DNA of 64,000 nucleotides, from assembly GCF_028502605.1 (NCBI RefSeq), contig NC_079232.1:4402001-4466000 (forward strand), in the 5' to 3' direction. Below, in pieces: positions 1-12,100 of the stretch. Every line of letters starts with the position of its first letter. Within the stretch, counting starts at the first letter, position 1. Source of the DNA: Trichoderma breve. Its lineage: Eukaryota > Ascomycota > Sordariomycetes > Hypocreales > Hypocreaceae. A program made the position numbers and the translations under genes. A model generated the notes under the pieces. That model saw only the letters and a program-made list of their open reading frames with translations. It did not search any database and was not told where the DNA came from.

Positions 1-3000
1 CAAGGATTAAACAAGGGCGGTATGTTATCGTTGTCATGTATTGAAAACTCGTGTTATCGTCACATTACCAGGCAACCTATGACCGCAGCGATTGACAATG
101 TTTGTCTCATGTCGTTGAAACAAAATGCGTCCCTTTGAGGTTGGCTGTTGAATGCCTGGATTTTTCCCGCTCATGTCGCTCGGAACATCGGTATGCATTC
201 GTATCAGTTTCCAGATAGGAATTAGGGGTAAATTGTCTATGATTAGACAGGTAAAATTTCATTGAGCACAGGTTGTGTCTTGTTGCAGCGGATACTTTTC
301 CTTTTCTTCAGTGTTGTAGCCAATCTATGTTGCATGCAACACAACAGGTTCATAACTGATAATGCAGTCGGAATAGCCGATGCTGATCGCGCCCCCGAGA
401 CCGGCGAAGCGGCACTCGGTGAGCCAATACCAATGCTATCAAGAGCGTTGAAGAGACAAAGGTCATCCGGGAAGACGACTGAAGCCCCCTTGTTGTCTAT
501 CAAGTATCACAAGTGTAGAAGGCCCCGCGTCACGGTTGCTGTTGGCCCCTAGTGGTTCGACTACCGCTTGACCCAATGACTACACGTAAGAGATGCGTCG
601 TCTTCTATCTCACTTCTCAGCCCATCTGATGTTGAAAAGATGCTCCACCCAGTGTGGTCCAGCCCTCGGGAACTAGCGCAATTCGCTCTTTAGTGCTCGC
701 TCGATAGATGCATAAAGAATGGCTCGTGCTCCACCCTTGTTCGATTCTTTTATTCCCAGTGGCTTCAAGGTCATGCAAAGAGGGGTGTAAGGTCGTCAAA
801 GTCTCGGCACTGCAGCTTGTGGGTGTCCTTTCACGCCAAGATCCGCGTCGGCGGAGGAGGCGTCCCGGGTCGGGCTTTCAACGGCCTGTTTGCCTCGTAC
901 CTTGTGCGTGGATGTTTGGATCGCGACACCCGCCTGGGGTGGTTTCCGGCGGGTGCCTTGCGGGAAAACGGTCATGAGGCTGCTAAACCAAATGCTCTGC
1001 GGAGCACCCATTGGACGAGCTGGGGGTTGCGAACCAGACCGCCTGTTTGCTCCGGCTGCGACTCGAGACACATTCCAGCCAAGGTGAGCAGCGGGGAGGA
1101 AGGAAGGGAGAGAGGAGCGTGAGATGTCGAGGAGGGGCACAAGGCGGGGAACAGACGCTCCGGGTGATATGTTGGCTCATGCCGCGCAGATCCGGATGCT
1201 CTCAATTTGCAGCCGGAATCCGCGTCTTGCAGACGGCCGCCTCAGTTCTCGTGACTTCTATGAGATTCGATGCTCTGCAAAGCTCAAGACAAGCTCATTG
1301 GGCTGATGACGCCTGCATTCTCTTTTACTTTTCCATCTTGCCTATTCGCTAGTCGACCAGTTGTAGATCCGGCTTTAGCGCTGGGAAGCTGCATAAGTTA
1401 TCAAATTGGTGCTGGCGGGAGAAAAAGGGTGTAGCGTGACCGAGCAAAACTGGCGCCCATGGTCCAAGCCAAGTGACATTGAGTAATGGCAACTCGGACC
1501 CTTCGCACGGGGATATCCTGGCAAATTTCGTCTGCATGCAAGTACGAGCATGCAACCGATCCCATCTTTGGTTCGACTGTCAATCTAATGTTGCATGGGA
1601 AATTTGACTGGGTCGCATCCGACTGTAGAACCACTTCGTGGGTCGGCGATTTGGCGCCAAGTGCATGGGAAGCGGAAACGAGGGACAACAACACCACTCA
1701 TCTTCACCTTGGAGTAGATGGATAGTAATGCCTCAACCGTATAACAGCGTAGCAAATCGTTTCCACTGAATTAATTCCGTCGACGGTGACTGATTGATTT
1801 GCGCGTCGCCAGCCATGAAACCTGGTCATCATCATTCCCGTCATTGCACCGTCATGCGGTCATCCGTCTCTGCCTGCAAGGTCATGACAGAGAAATTGAG
1901 CATGCCAGGTGAAGGTGAGATTCGGCTGTGACGGTTTGGCAGAATCAAGACGCAGCGCCACTCCGTACAAAGTAAAATTTTGCAGATACGAAGCACTGTT
2001 GATGCAACGAAGGAGATCGTCGATGAAAAGCGTCGGGTCGTCGGTGCTCCACCGAGAAACCTCCACGCAAAATGCAAAAGTTGTCGAGAACTTGCCATCT
2101 TTGGTGGGGTTAGTGAAGCGAGGAGGAAATATGACTGGCCAATTGCCACGCCCAATTGCATGCTCGTGCGCGATATATGCATATACTGTGTAGTGGCGCA
2201 GGTCCATGCGCTATCACTATCAAACTCCTAGTTCGGAGGTGGAAAAAATTGCCAGCCTCCGATGGCCAATAGCAAAGCATGTGATGCCTGGATCCGACAA
2301 GCGACACGAGACCAAATAACCTCCCACATGGTGCAAGGTTGGACAGCGTAGCATTTCAAACTAGGACTGTTCGCTAGCTGGTTGATCGCTGCTAGTTAGG
2401 GCATTGTTTTTTTGTTTTTTTCTCTCGGTTGCTAGTCGGCGTTGCAAGCAGTTGGCGGCTGGCACGGATTCGCCATTCGGGAAATGAGAGACGAGTTGCT
2501 TCTTGTAGCAAGCGAACGAACACGTTTTCGCCTCCCCCAGATGTGGCGAATTCGGAAACAATGCATTCAATTGTGAAACTGGGGAGAATTGGAATTGGCA
2601 TCAGAATTAGCATCATAATTACAATCACACAATCTTGCCGTTCGAAAGCAGCCCAGCTATATGTAAAACAATGCAAGACACAACGACCACAGACACAAGG
2701 CCAGCTGCTACCGCCTTAGTGAGACCCCCGGGGTGCGACGCTTGCGGCTGCTGCCAGAGGCTAAAATACCTAGAAGGTGGCTAGCGTGTGGCTCGTGTCA
2801 CCTCGCTTCCTGCATACTGCTGCAGACTGCGCTAGAGCCTCCACATGCCACATGCAGCCACAGAATTCTACATGTCTTAGATGCATGTCTCTTCTTATCG
2901 ATGCGTTCAGAGCCCCACCCAATATCTTGCTCAAGCACTGTGTCTTACTGTATTGCTCCCACCTTGATAGACGCCGGTAGAAATAGGCCTGCTCCCACCA

Positions 3001-3350
3001 CTTTCGCCCAGTTTCCATCGATTCTGCTCTTCACATCTTTTGTATCAATCAATCAGTTCTTTGTTCATTCTTGTTTGCGGTCGTTGCCTAATCTTGCCGC
3101 TTTGTGTGCAGGACTTGGCAACAAACATCTGTTCAGTTTCAGCAAATCCTACCTTTGAACACATTCGCCTACACAGCAATCAGCTTTTTTACTCCTTGCT
3201 CTCAACTCGACTCTCAACTCTCGATTCTCAACTCTCACAACCCTTCTTTAGAGACTTGTCAACCTCTCTAAAGATACGCACACCAACACACGCACTCTTA
3301 TCGCCTGTGCTTGTGTCTGTTGTCGTAAGCTCACACCAAGCAGAGAAGAC
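1..3350. other. Gene-free region upstream of the MFS transporter
   Basis: No reading frame here shows a recognisable domain, and the open frames are short and overlapping on both strands. The last ~350 bases look like the leader of the transporter gene: a pyrimidine-rich stretch with repeated ctcaactct words lies at about 3195–3245, followed by an A/C-rich approach to the ATG at 3351. Nothing else is recognised. Confidence 0.5.
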
Positions 3351-5069
3351 ATGACCCTAACAAAGCAGGCTCGTCTTCGCAACCCCGACGACTTCCCGAC
3401 CCTCCAACTCTTTCTCCTCGGTAAGTTCCGCTTTAATGAAAGAACCAGCAATGCGCTTCGCAGCCGAGACTAACCCAGCTCCTCAGCCATTGTTCGCCTT
3501 GCCGAACCAATCGCTCTCACTTCCATCTTCCCCTATGCCTGGGCTCTAGTCAAGAGATTCAAGATCGGAAACGAACAAGATGCCTCCTTTTACTCGGGTC
3601 TTCTCATCTCCTCCTTCTCCCTCGCCGAAGCCCTCATGGGCATGTATTGGGGCGGTTTATCTGACCGTATCGGTCGCAAACCAGTCCTGATGCTCGGCTG
3701 TGTGGGGACCATGCTCAGCATGATCATGGTAGGATTCGCCTCTAATATCTGGATCGCGTTGGTTGGACGCGCGATAGGGGGGCTCCTCAACGGCAACATC
3801 GGCGTCATTCAAACCATGGTCGGTGAGCTCGTCACAAAACCCGAGCATGAGCGTAAGCTATTCCCCCTTCCAGTGTTCAATCATAAAGATGGCTAACATA
3901 AATTCCCAGCGCGCGCCTTCTCCGTCATGCCCTTTGTGTGGAGCATTGGAACCATCATTGGTCCTTGCATTGGCGGAACCTTTGCCGACCCTCACGAGTC
4001 CTGGCCCAATGCTTTCCCCAAGGGTTCTCTGTTCGAGCGATACCCCTATCTGCTGCCCAACCTGCTTTGCGCTGCTCTCTTGTTTCTCAGCATCGTCATG
4101 GGCTTTCTCCTCCTGGAGGAAACTCACCCGGACATGCAGCCTCGAATTTCCCTTCCAGCAGACACCTATGTCTCAGAAGAGACTCCGCTGTTGGAGACCT
4201 CAGACGCCATAAAGCGACCGGCAGTTGATTTGCGTGCCGAGACCTATGGAACCATTCGAGGCGGCAGCAGCAGCAGCGGGGAGTGTCCAGAGAACAACTC
4301 GAACGAGATGGCTATGGAAAAGAAGATGCCCACCACTATTTGGAACAAGCGCATCGTCGGCTTCATTATCTCTTTGTGCATCTTCACCTACCACTCGATG
4401 ACCTACGACCACCTCATGCCAATCTTCTTTGAAGACGAGCGAGTTTCGGTAAATACCTTCTCCAAGTTTGGTGCTCTTTCACCCTTCTATTCTCCCGGAG
4501 GCTTGGGCCTTTCCCTTCGAGATGTGGGAATGATCATGGCTGTCAACGGAGCTATAGCTCTGTTCGTCCAAGCTGTCATCTTCCCCCTGGCAGCCGAAAA
4601 GTTTGGTGTATACCGACTTTTCCTCATTGTCACAGTCCTACACCCCATCATTTACGCTATTGTCCCTCTTCTACTTTACGTCCCCGATTCCCTTCTTTTC
4701 CCCTCCATTTACTTGTGCCTTGCTGTACGCAACGTACTTTCCATCACCCTTTATCCCCTTCTCCTTATCCTGATCAAAGGAGCCACCCCTTCTGCGAGTG
4801 CCCTGGGCAAAGTCAACGGCTTGGCCGCCAGCGCTGGCGCTGCCTGCCGCATGATTGCGCCACCAGTCGCAGGCTATCTCTACACACTGGGTAGCCAGGT
4901 GGACTGCACTGCCTTACCATGGTTTTGCAGCTCCCTAGTTGCCATTTTCGGTGCTGTTCAATGCTTCTCCGTCCCTCGAGATCGTAGTTGTCAACGATCC
5001 AAGGAAGACGCTGAGGAACAAAATCACACTGTCACGCCCACTGAAGTTTCAGTCGAGGATGTGGAGTGA
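3351..5069 (+). CDS. Major facilitator superfamily transporter (DHA1/ZIFL-like, YCR023C type)
   Basis: Membrane transporter of 531 aa from three exons: 3351–3420, 3487–3852, 3910–5069. Both introns have clean GTAAG donors and CAG acceptors and keep the frame (join residues Ala24 and Pro in EHE-P-RAFS). The N-terminal half has the MFS motif A, GGLSDRIGRKP, at residues 79–89 between TM2 and TM3, and a PEHEPRAFSVMPF-type segment seen in fungal DHA1 members related to yeast YCR023C and plant ZIFL carriers. A hydrophilic acidic loop of roughly 100 residues separates the two six-helix halves, and the C-terminal tail is acidic. Substrate cannot be told from sequence; zinc-linked or drug efflux roles are family guesses. 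The start is the first ATG after a CT-rich leader and gives the usual short pre-TM1 segment. It lies on the same strand as the downstream CNS1 gene with about 0.9 kb between them. Confidence 0.88.
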
Positions 5070-5990
5070 AGAAAACGCAATCATAAAATGATTTTTTAAA
5101 AGAAAAGAAAGAATGCATATGAGAGAAATGATAAACGGCATCCTCTTAGTAGGAGCCGTCACATTTATACAAGACACCCTGCAAGTTGCAGTGGTGGATA
5201 AGTTAATTTTGATGAACAGGTTTACGCACGAGTCAACCGGCGTTCACTTTCCGCAGAAGAGGTTCAGAATGGATATATACCCAATGGTTCATGTTCAGAT
5301 TGGTTGGTAAAGGGTTCGGTGGAAGAGTACAAATGATATCCAAAAAGGCGCATGTACATAAATTGCTTTGGCGTATGGATCGCGCATTTGTCGGCGTTTT
5401 GGGGCTTGGAAAAGTGTGTATTTATCCCGGTACTTTTTTATTCTCTCTCTTGTCCCCAAAGAATGAAGGGGACTAGATAGCATTAGAGACTAGAAAAGAT
5501 AGTATATGATGATGCTTGTACAAATCTTCATTTACCTTGTTCCTTTTTCTGTTTCTCGTTTGGGTGGTGAGGTGACTGAGACAGTGCTGCCACTACGAGT
5601 AGAGCTCTACTCGACGCTTCTTGACCGGAGCACAGAAAAAGTTAAGGAAAAAATAAAAATAAAAACACAAATTGATAACAAATGAGATTTTTGACATGAA
5701 ATATTAGTTCATAAATGGTGAAACTTCTAGAATTTCATGTTGTCGTGCTGATCCTGTTGGCAAGTACAAATTTTGGGCTACTAAATCAAGGCTCCAAGAT
5801 TTTGCACAAAATTTTGTCACTCATCAAAATTTCAAGCCCAATGCGCCACCCTCATCTTCAATAAAAATACACACATTCTCGCGTGCACCTTCAACAACAC
5901 AAACGAAGGGGGATATACATTATCATATAATCCCCTTCATCGCATATTCTCTTCCAGATAAAACAAAATAATTGTGTGCCCGGTTCAACA
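5070..5990. other. Intergenic region, MFS transporter to CNS1
   Basis: About 0.9 kb between two genes on the same strand. The left part is presumably the 3' UTR of the transporter (A-rich run at 5090–5112). The right part is the CNS1 promoter, AT-rich, with the heat-shock-element-like site listed separately and several caaaattttg-type palindromic words at 5765–5835. No coding frame is supported. Confidence 0.5.
5720..5736. promoter_or_regulatory. Heat-shock-element-like site upstream of CNS1
   Basis: The sequence GAAacTTCtaGAAttTC gives three perfect alternating GAA/TTC pentamer units and a partial fourth. This is the arrangement bound by HSF1 trimers. It lies about 255 bp upstream of the chosen CNS1 start. 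The site is seen directly; its use by HSF1 is inferred from the fit and from the co-chaperone role of the downstream gene. Confidence 0.5.
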
Positions 5991-7199
5991 ATGAGCATCG
6001 ACCAGCTCGCCGACCAGATCGAGCAGGCCATGAGCCTCGCTGACCAAATGCCCGCTGATGGAACGGGACCTGCGCTTCCTCCTCAGCTGGCCTTGAACCG
6101 CAACAGGACCGCCGAGGAGGTTCTCGCAGACCTAAACAAATCGCCGCTGTTCATGACGGAGATGGAGGAGAACGACGACATCGCCGCGCTGCAGGCCCTA
6201 GCATACGAAGGCACGGCGCTGGAAAACGCGGCGGACTTCAAGGAGCGCGGCAACGAGTGCTTCAAGGTCAAGGGCTACAAAGACGCCAGCGAGTTCTACG
6301 GCAAGGGCATCGCGGTGCTCTTCGTCGAGGAGCGGAAGAGGAGCCATGGTGAAATCACAAAGCATCCCGAGACCGGGGAGCCCGACTCCGAGGATGAGAT
6401 CCGCCAGCAGAAGGAGATGCTCGAGGCCATGTACGTGAACCGCGCGGCGTGCCACCTGGAGATGCAAAACTACCGCAGCTGCTGGACGGACTGCGCGGCG
6501 GCGCTGCGGCTCAACCCGCGCAACGTCAAGGCGTACTATCGGAGCGGAAAGGCGCTGCTGGCGGTGGATCGCATCGAGGAGGCCGACGACGTGTGTGCGA
6601 GAGGGTTGGCGATTGAGCCGGAGAATAAGGCGCTGCGGAGTGTCGCAGATGGCATCATCAAGCGTGCCACGACGCTCAACGAGCTGAAACGAAAGGCAGC
6701 GGAAAGAGAAGCGAAGAAGCAGCGTCGAGCACTGCTCCTCAAGACGGCTATTGCTGCGCGGGGGATAAAGATGCGGACGACGGAGCAGCCGCCGGAGATG
6801 GAGGACGCAAAAGTTAGACTGATACCGGATGAAGACGATCCTTCGTCCGAGCTGGCGTTCCCCACGGTGTTGCTGTATCCGCTCCACTTGGAATCTGATT
6901 TCATCAAGGCCTTTCATGAGACGCATTCTCTGGAGGACCACCTAAGTTATATATTCCCCTTGCCGTGGGATAACGAGGGACAGTATACTCTTGCGGGAGT
7001 GACGTGCTACATCGAGACGAAAGAAGGTGGTCTGATTAAGATGGGCAAGAAGGTTCCCCTGTTGAAGGTGTTGAGTGGCGGCAAAGTTGAGGTTGTGGAT
7101 GAAGTGGTGAGGATTTTTGTACTGCCGACTTCAAAGGCGGAGGGGTGGGTCAAGGAGTTTAAAGAGAAGAGAGCAGCAGAGAGAGGAGAACACAGGTGA
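5991..7199 (+). CDS. CNS1: Hsp90 co-chaperone Cns1/TTC4, TPR protein
   Basis: Single-exon gene for 402 aa, close to the 385 aa of yeast Cns1. The N-terminus carries the Cns1/TTC4 signature RTAEEVLADLNKSPLFM before three tetratricopeptide repeats (about residues 75–200), with clamp-type residues in NECFKVKGY, YVNRAACHL and KAYYRSGKALL that in this family hold the C-terminal EEVD of Hsp90/Hsp70. After a basic helical linker rich in Lys/Arg, the C-terminal wheel domain is seen (YPLHLESDFIKAF, then LPWDNEGQYTLAGVTCYIET). Cns1 is an essential cytosolic co-chaperone in yeast, also tied to elongation factor 2 folding. An in-frame GTG lies 15 bases upstream, but the ATG at 5991 is the eukaryotic start. 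The gene is convergent with the APSES regulator. Confidence 0.93.
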   Translation: MSIDQLADQIEQAMSLADQMPADGTGPALPPQLALNRNRTAEEVLADLNKSPLFMTEMEENDDIAALQALAYEGTALENAADFKERGNECFKVKGYKDASEFYGKGIAVLFVEERKRSHGEITKHPETGEPDSEDEIRQQKEMLEAMYVNRAACHLEMQNYRSCWTDCAAALRLNPRNVKAYYRSGKALLAVDRIEEADDVCARGLAIEPENKALRSVADGIIKRATTLNELKRKAAEREAKKQRRALLLKTAIAARGIKMRTTEQPPEMEDAKVRLIPDEDDPSSELAFPTVLLYPLHLESDFIKAFHETHSLEDHLSYIFPLPWDNEGQYTLAGVTCYIETKEGGLIKMGKKVPLLKVLSGGKVEVVDEVVRIFVLPTSKAEGWVKEFKEKRAAERGEHR

Positions 7200-7582
7200 T
7201 ATGATTTGATGATGGTTTAAATGAAAAAAAAAAAAAAATTGGTTTAGAGATGGCGTTTAAAATTGCTCAGTGAAAAGATATCAAGGAGAAGGGGGTAACA
7301 TCAAGATCATATGTGGGAAATGTGAATCCAATATTCTAAAAGAAGAGAATCGAAACCTACATCGAGACTACTACATCTTGTCAATCTTGACGAAAACTTG
7401 AAATACAACATACAAAAAAGCATAACCAAAAACACCTCTCCAAAAAGATGACCCAAAAACAATCTGATTGCAAGCGCCAGTCCTGCGGGTATCTTGAAAC
7501 GAGCAATACGTAGATCAATGTCCCCAATGGCAACTTCATCACGTTCCCCATTTTTGGCAGTCTAACCAGCATCATCCAGTCG
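7200..7582. other. Convergent 3' region between CNS1 and the APSES gene
   Basis: Under 0.4 kb between two converging stops, with an A-run at 7223–7238. It should hold both 3' UTRs. No gene is seen. Confidence 0.5.
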
Positions 7583-9198
7583 TTAAAAGGAATGGGCCTT
7601 TGGTCGTTTCTTCTGGTGACGTCGTTCAGAAAAGTCGTCGTCCGATGTTTCCACCGCTATCGTGGAGGAATATTCTGCCGCTCGAGGTTCTCTATGCAGA
7701 CTTAGCAGTGCTGCTGCTGCTCTAAAATGCTCCAGTTCTAGTTGTGGCCGTCTCTCCTGGTTTGCTTCCATAAGCGGAGCAGGCGAATACGCTGTTCCAG
7801 CCTCGTTATGAGCTCGTCTACGCCGCTTCGGTCTCCATTTCTCAACATGATTTCTCTCAGATTCACTCGTCTCGGTTCGTGTGGACACATCGAAGAAAGA
7901 GCCCGGTGGCTGGAAAAGCTTAGGATCAAGAACAGATCGACCAGTCATGTTCATGCTCATTCTAGAAAAGTGATTGACTTCGCGGGCTTCGCATGCTGTA
8001 CTCGGAGCCGAAGTTGCCATGGGATGGTAACCGACGGTAGCCTCAGGAATCGAGGTGATCAAACGCTGAGAACGCGGAATTTGAGGGCGTGACGGTAGTC
8101 TGAAAGAGGGCGTTGGCTGGCTTTCCCGTTTGCCACGCAGGGGATAGTCTCCAAGCACCAGAGGGCCACGTATTCCACCGACAGCCTTTACAATTCGATT
8201 TCCTTGTCCCTGTCCATACCGAAACCGTGCGACGTCTTCAGTGGCTTGCATGATGACCAGTCGACTGATCACCATATCATTGTAATAAGGAGAGTCGGAA
8301 GGAGTACACTGAGAGGGAAATGATGGGCCAAAGAGCGGTATCAATGCACCCGCAATTCTCGTGCAAAAAGTCGCACATACCGCTCTTGCACATGGATATG
8401 GCATCCAATATCCTATGAATAAAGCGAAGTATGAGCATTCCATATTGATACTGGATTCTTTCCGGGCATACCTTGAGCTGACACGGCGCCTCCGGTGATA
8501 CTAGGCGATATGTCTCTTAATCCCGGGTTTCTATCCAGCATCTGGGAGGGTTTGGTCTAATCACTATCAGTAGAGCACCTAAATGAGTAGTATAGATGGC
8601 AAAGGGGGAGGAAACGCAACGCCATACCTTTGCATACCCCAAACATTTGAAGAATGGAGTCATGCGAACAAGGCCAACATTATAATCCCACATGACGGTG
8701 TAGGTTGTCTCGTTGTAGGAGAACTCATACTTGAAAACTATAATCAAGTCTCGTCAGCCCCTTTTTTCAAGCAAAAAGTAACCTGTCTCAAGAAAGAACC
8801 TCACCTTCAATGCTCTCTCTTCCCGTCTTCTCGAAAAAGTCTTTCTTTGAGCTACTGTAAGGAATATGGTCGCAACTCTGTCGTATCTGTCCAAACGGAC
8901 TGACTTGAAACCTTTGAACCTCTCGATACGATGCTTGGTCGACATCTTCGAAGGGGGGGAAATTGATTGGCCCCTGTAACTTCGGCTTGGGCATAGGGTC
9001 GGCGTTTCCCTGTGCTTTCGCCTTTTGGATAGGCATTGACCCATCTGTCGTCACTCGTAATGCTCCTGACAGCAATGGTGTCGATGGTTTTGCCAACACT
9101 GGATCAGACTGTCGGAAACCAGGCTCAGGCTGCCCAGACAAAGCAGGATTCATAATAGAATGCAGAGGTAGCATCTTGTGCCCAGTGTTTGTAGGCAT
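7583..9198 (-). CDS. APSES-domain transcriptional regulator, Xbp1-like
   Basis: Four exons on the minus strand: 9198–8805, 8737–8628, 8556–8472, 8412–7583, giving 472 aa. All introns are GT–AG and phases agree. The APSES/KilA-N domain spans about residues 120–265: VFKYEFSY then [20 protein letters not shown], then [14 protein letters not shown], then [16 protein letters not shown] and a GPSFPSQC segment. This is the Xbp1-type branch of the fungal APSES family, related to the fold in Swi4/Mbp1, StuA and S. pombe Bqt4. There are no ankyrin repeats and no C-terminal membrane helix, so Bqt4 identity is unlikely. The C-terminal half is disordered with basic clusters ([20 protein letters not shown] at the very end) that look like nuclear import signals. 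The longer open frame upstream begins with TTG; I start at the ATG at 9198, but 9174 is also possible. Confidence 0.85.
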
Positions 9199-12100
9199 CC
9201 TACGATATGGCTTGGATGCAGGACCAGCGCAGCCAACCAATTCAGAAGCCTGAGCGTATGCGACAATGTCGGGCAAATGATACCCTTCTTCTTGGGAATG
9301 GAGGAAAAGGTGTAGTGTATAGTTTTAATAAAGTTCCAAATGATTTATCACTGGCAATAAGAGCAGTCGAAGGCAGCATGGAGACTTCCAGCACCTCAGG
9401 CTCTCTGGCTTGGCAAACAAGAATGAGAGGACAGTCACTTTTGACGTAGAAATTGTCCAATAAAGGGACCTGGGCTTGCTTGTCTGTCAACAACGGGCCA
9501 CAAATCCGGGGCACAGAGGAGCTGCGGGGATCTAGACGTTAAACAGTCAGCGGTGCAGCCACCGATCAAGTGCTTCTTAGATGAAGTTTGCGTCCCAGGC
9601 TTCCAAGACAAGGTTTCCAGATTCTAGCGCTCGGATTCTGGCCTTCAGTACGCATAAGCCTCTCTATTCCTGCGTTTGTAAATCTCCACTGCGGCCAGAG
9701 CGTCAAAAGCACTCCGCAGTCGACCCCGGGTACAAGTTGGCGGGCCAGGAGATGAGATTCCAAAATTATCTCGCCGCAGATTGCAAAATGTGGTTTCCGG
9801 TGTCCTTCATTTACTGTAGTCGGGTTCAATTCGATTCGATTCGATTGCTAGAGAAGATTGGTTTTCGCCAAGTCTGGTGAACGGCGAATGGGCCGCATCT
9901 TGTTGCTGCTGGTGAGGACCATCTAGAAGCCGTGTATTTGAAGGTTCAAGATAGCCACCTGAGTTCCAGCCCAGATCTTATCCATACTTCCAACGGCAAA
10001 CTAAGAGGAAATGCGCTACAGTGTTCCCGATTACGCTACGAAAGCGCGAGAAAAATCGGCTTCTCTGTGATCCAAACTCAGCCAGCGGTAACACTTGGAC
10101 ATCATTCTGTTCAGATACCTGCTCGAGGGCATGCTAATCTGTTATCTCAGGCCAAGGTCACCGCTACCACTGCAGACAACCGTATTATTGAGTGGGAGAT
10201 GATGTTACTCTAGATGAGGCGTTCCGGAAAGTCGCTTAGAAGAGCAAATGGGTTCGACGAACGCAAATACCGGCTGCCGCACGCATTTCAGAGGAGTCAT
10301 CTGTTTGAATGTCATATTTTATCCGTTGAGAGAGGCGGCTATCGGTACGGGTAGCCGCATCGGCGGCATCACCAGTCAGCTATCCCCCAGTCCATTGCGG
10401 CCTTTACGAAGCACGGGAGAGAGTCAGAGGCTGGCCTGTGTTCCAGCTATCCGTTGACATCTTTCCAAGTATGACAGGATACCTTCGAATTGGCCACGTG
10501 TTGGGGACGCGGCATCATATGGTTTGATGTCTGCCTTGACGGATATGTTCTTTGAGCGAGAAAATCTTATATGTAACCTTATTCCTTGCCCTGGTGAGTT
10601 TTGTCCACAATGAGATCATCAGAGTTGCCACTGCGAGCGAACTTTGACCAGATCAACAAGACGGGCTTGTAGGGTGAAGAAGCCGGCAGGTCAACGAACC
10701 TGTAGCCACGGCCAACCATACTTCTTTTTGAGTCGACAGTCAACCAAAGTCGAAAGAAGCAAAGTAATCGTGGTTTCCATTCAATATTTCAACTCATTCC
10801 AAATCGGAGTCGACGTAGAGCAGTGTGTGCGTACAGATTCCGGGAAATTCTCCGATGATGCACAAGTTTAATCATCTCGTGAATCCGTCTCGGTAGCAAA
10901 GAGTCCGAACAAAGGAGTGGTTGAGAAAAAAATCCGGTTTATTTAATCATACTGTCGATTCAATTATATGTCGGCAACGAGAATTGCTGTCAAAAACGCA
11001 ATGCGATGTCTGTTATCCAACACTGCTGAGCTTTCCTCTGCCAGGCACGGTTCTCATCAGATAACTATGGTGCAGGTAATTTTTGTTGCACAAATTCTCG
11101 GCATCGAGCAGGTGCATCAGAGGACTCATGCAGCTCTCCAGGACGATTCTGAATCAGGAGTAGTGTGCTCAACGAGTTCGAGTCAAGCTTGATGGGATAC
11201 CAATTGCGCCTGTCAACGCCTGTTATCATGAATAAGCAGGCAGATTGTCCCGGCCCGATAGCTCGGCATGCAACCATCATTTCCTCGTACTATTTATTTG
11301 TTCCCATCTCATCACGAAATGGAACGTGGAAGACGGAAGCCCGGCGGGAGTGCCATGCCTCGGCAAAGGCTAATAACCAATTTTAAAGGTAAGCAGGGGC
11401 GTTGCGGCAAACGGATGAGGGTATTGGACGATCTATCTCTCTAGGAGCCACTTCACTGTTTGAAACCAAATAGATGCTAATGGAAATATTGGCCGTGGAA
11501 TGTCAATCGAACGTTCATGCACGTAGGTAAATATGACTGTCGTTGTACAAAGGTCCATCTACATCCACAGCAGAGACTCTGGCGGGGGAGTTTCATATGA
11601 TGGCACAGTAATCAAGTCGTACGCGGGACGTTGAAGGAACCTACAGGTATTATGCCGTATTCTCTGCAAAGAAACTGAAGCTATAACGGATGTTTGCATA
11701 CCTCGATGTAAACGCCCTGTGCTCTGCATGGCACCGTCTTTTTACCTAGGCCACAAGGTCCCAGTCACACTTTCCAGACGTTATAACGGATCAATATTCG
11801 AAAGGCATATCTCATTCGCAACCGCTGGCTAATCGGTCCTCGTTTGATGAGGCGAAGAAGCTGGTCGGGAAGTGACTCCATCGAAAGGCACATTCCAGAA
11901 ATTAAGGGCCACCAGTCCAGCAGGGCCATGCAGATAGAGTACCCTTAAGCGCTGACCATGATAGAAATGGGTCTCTCTTGATTCAATATTATCCAACCGG
12001 CAGGGGAGGATAATTGCTGTCGTGATTCGTGCCACAGTAACACTGTCACCCAAGTCAGGCTTTCATGTTTGCTGAACCGGTCAAGGAAATTTCCAGGGTA

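Noticed and set aside
2733..3158. 141-codon frame upstream of the MFS transporter
   Set aside because: Cys/Ser/Leu-rich translation of promoter and leader sequence without family resemblance.
5976..5990. Upstream GTG extension of CNS1
   Set aside because: Nuclear fungal genes start at ATG; the in-frame ATG at 5991 gives the family N-terminus.
6198..6941. 247-codon open frame on the minus strand within CNS1
   Set aside because: Antisense shadow of a GC-rich coding exon; Arg/Leu-rich with no domain.
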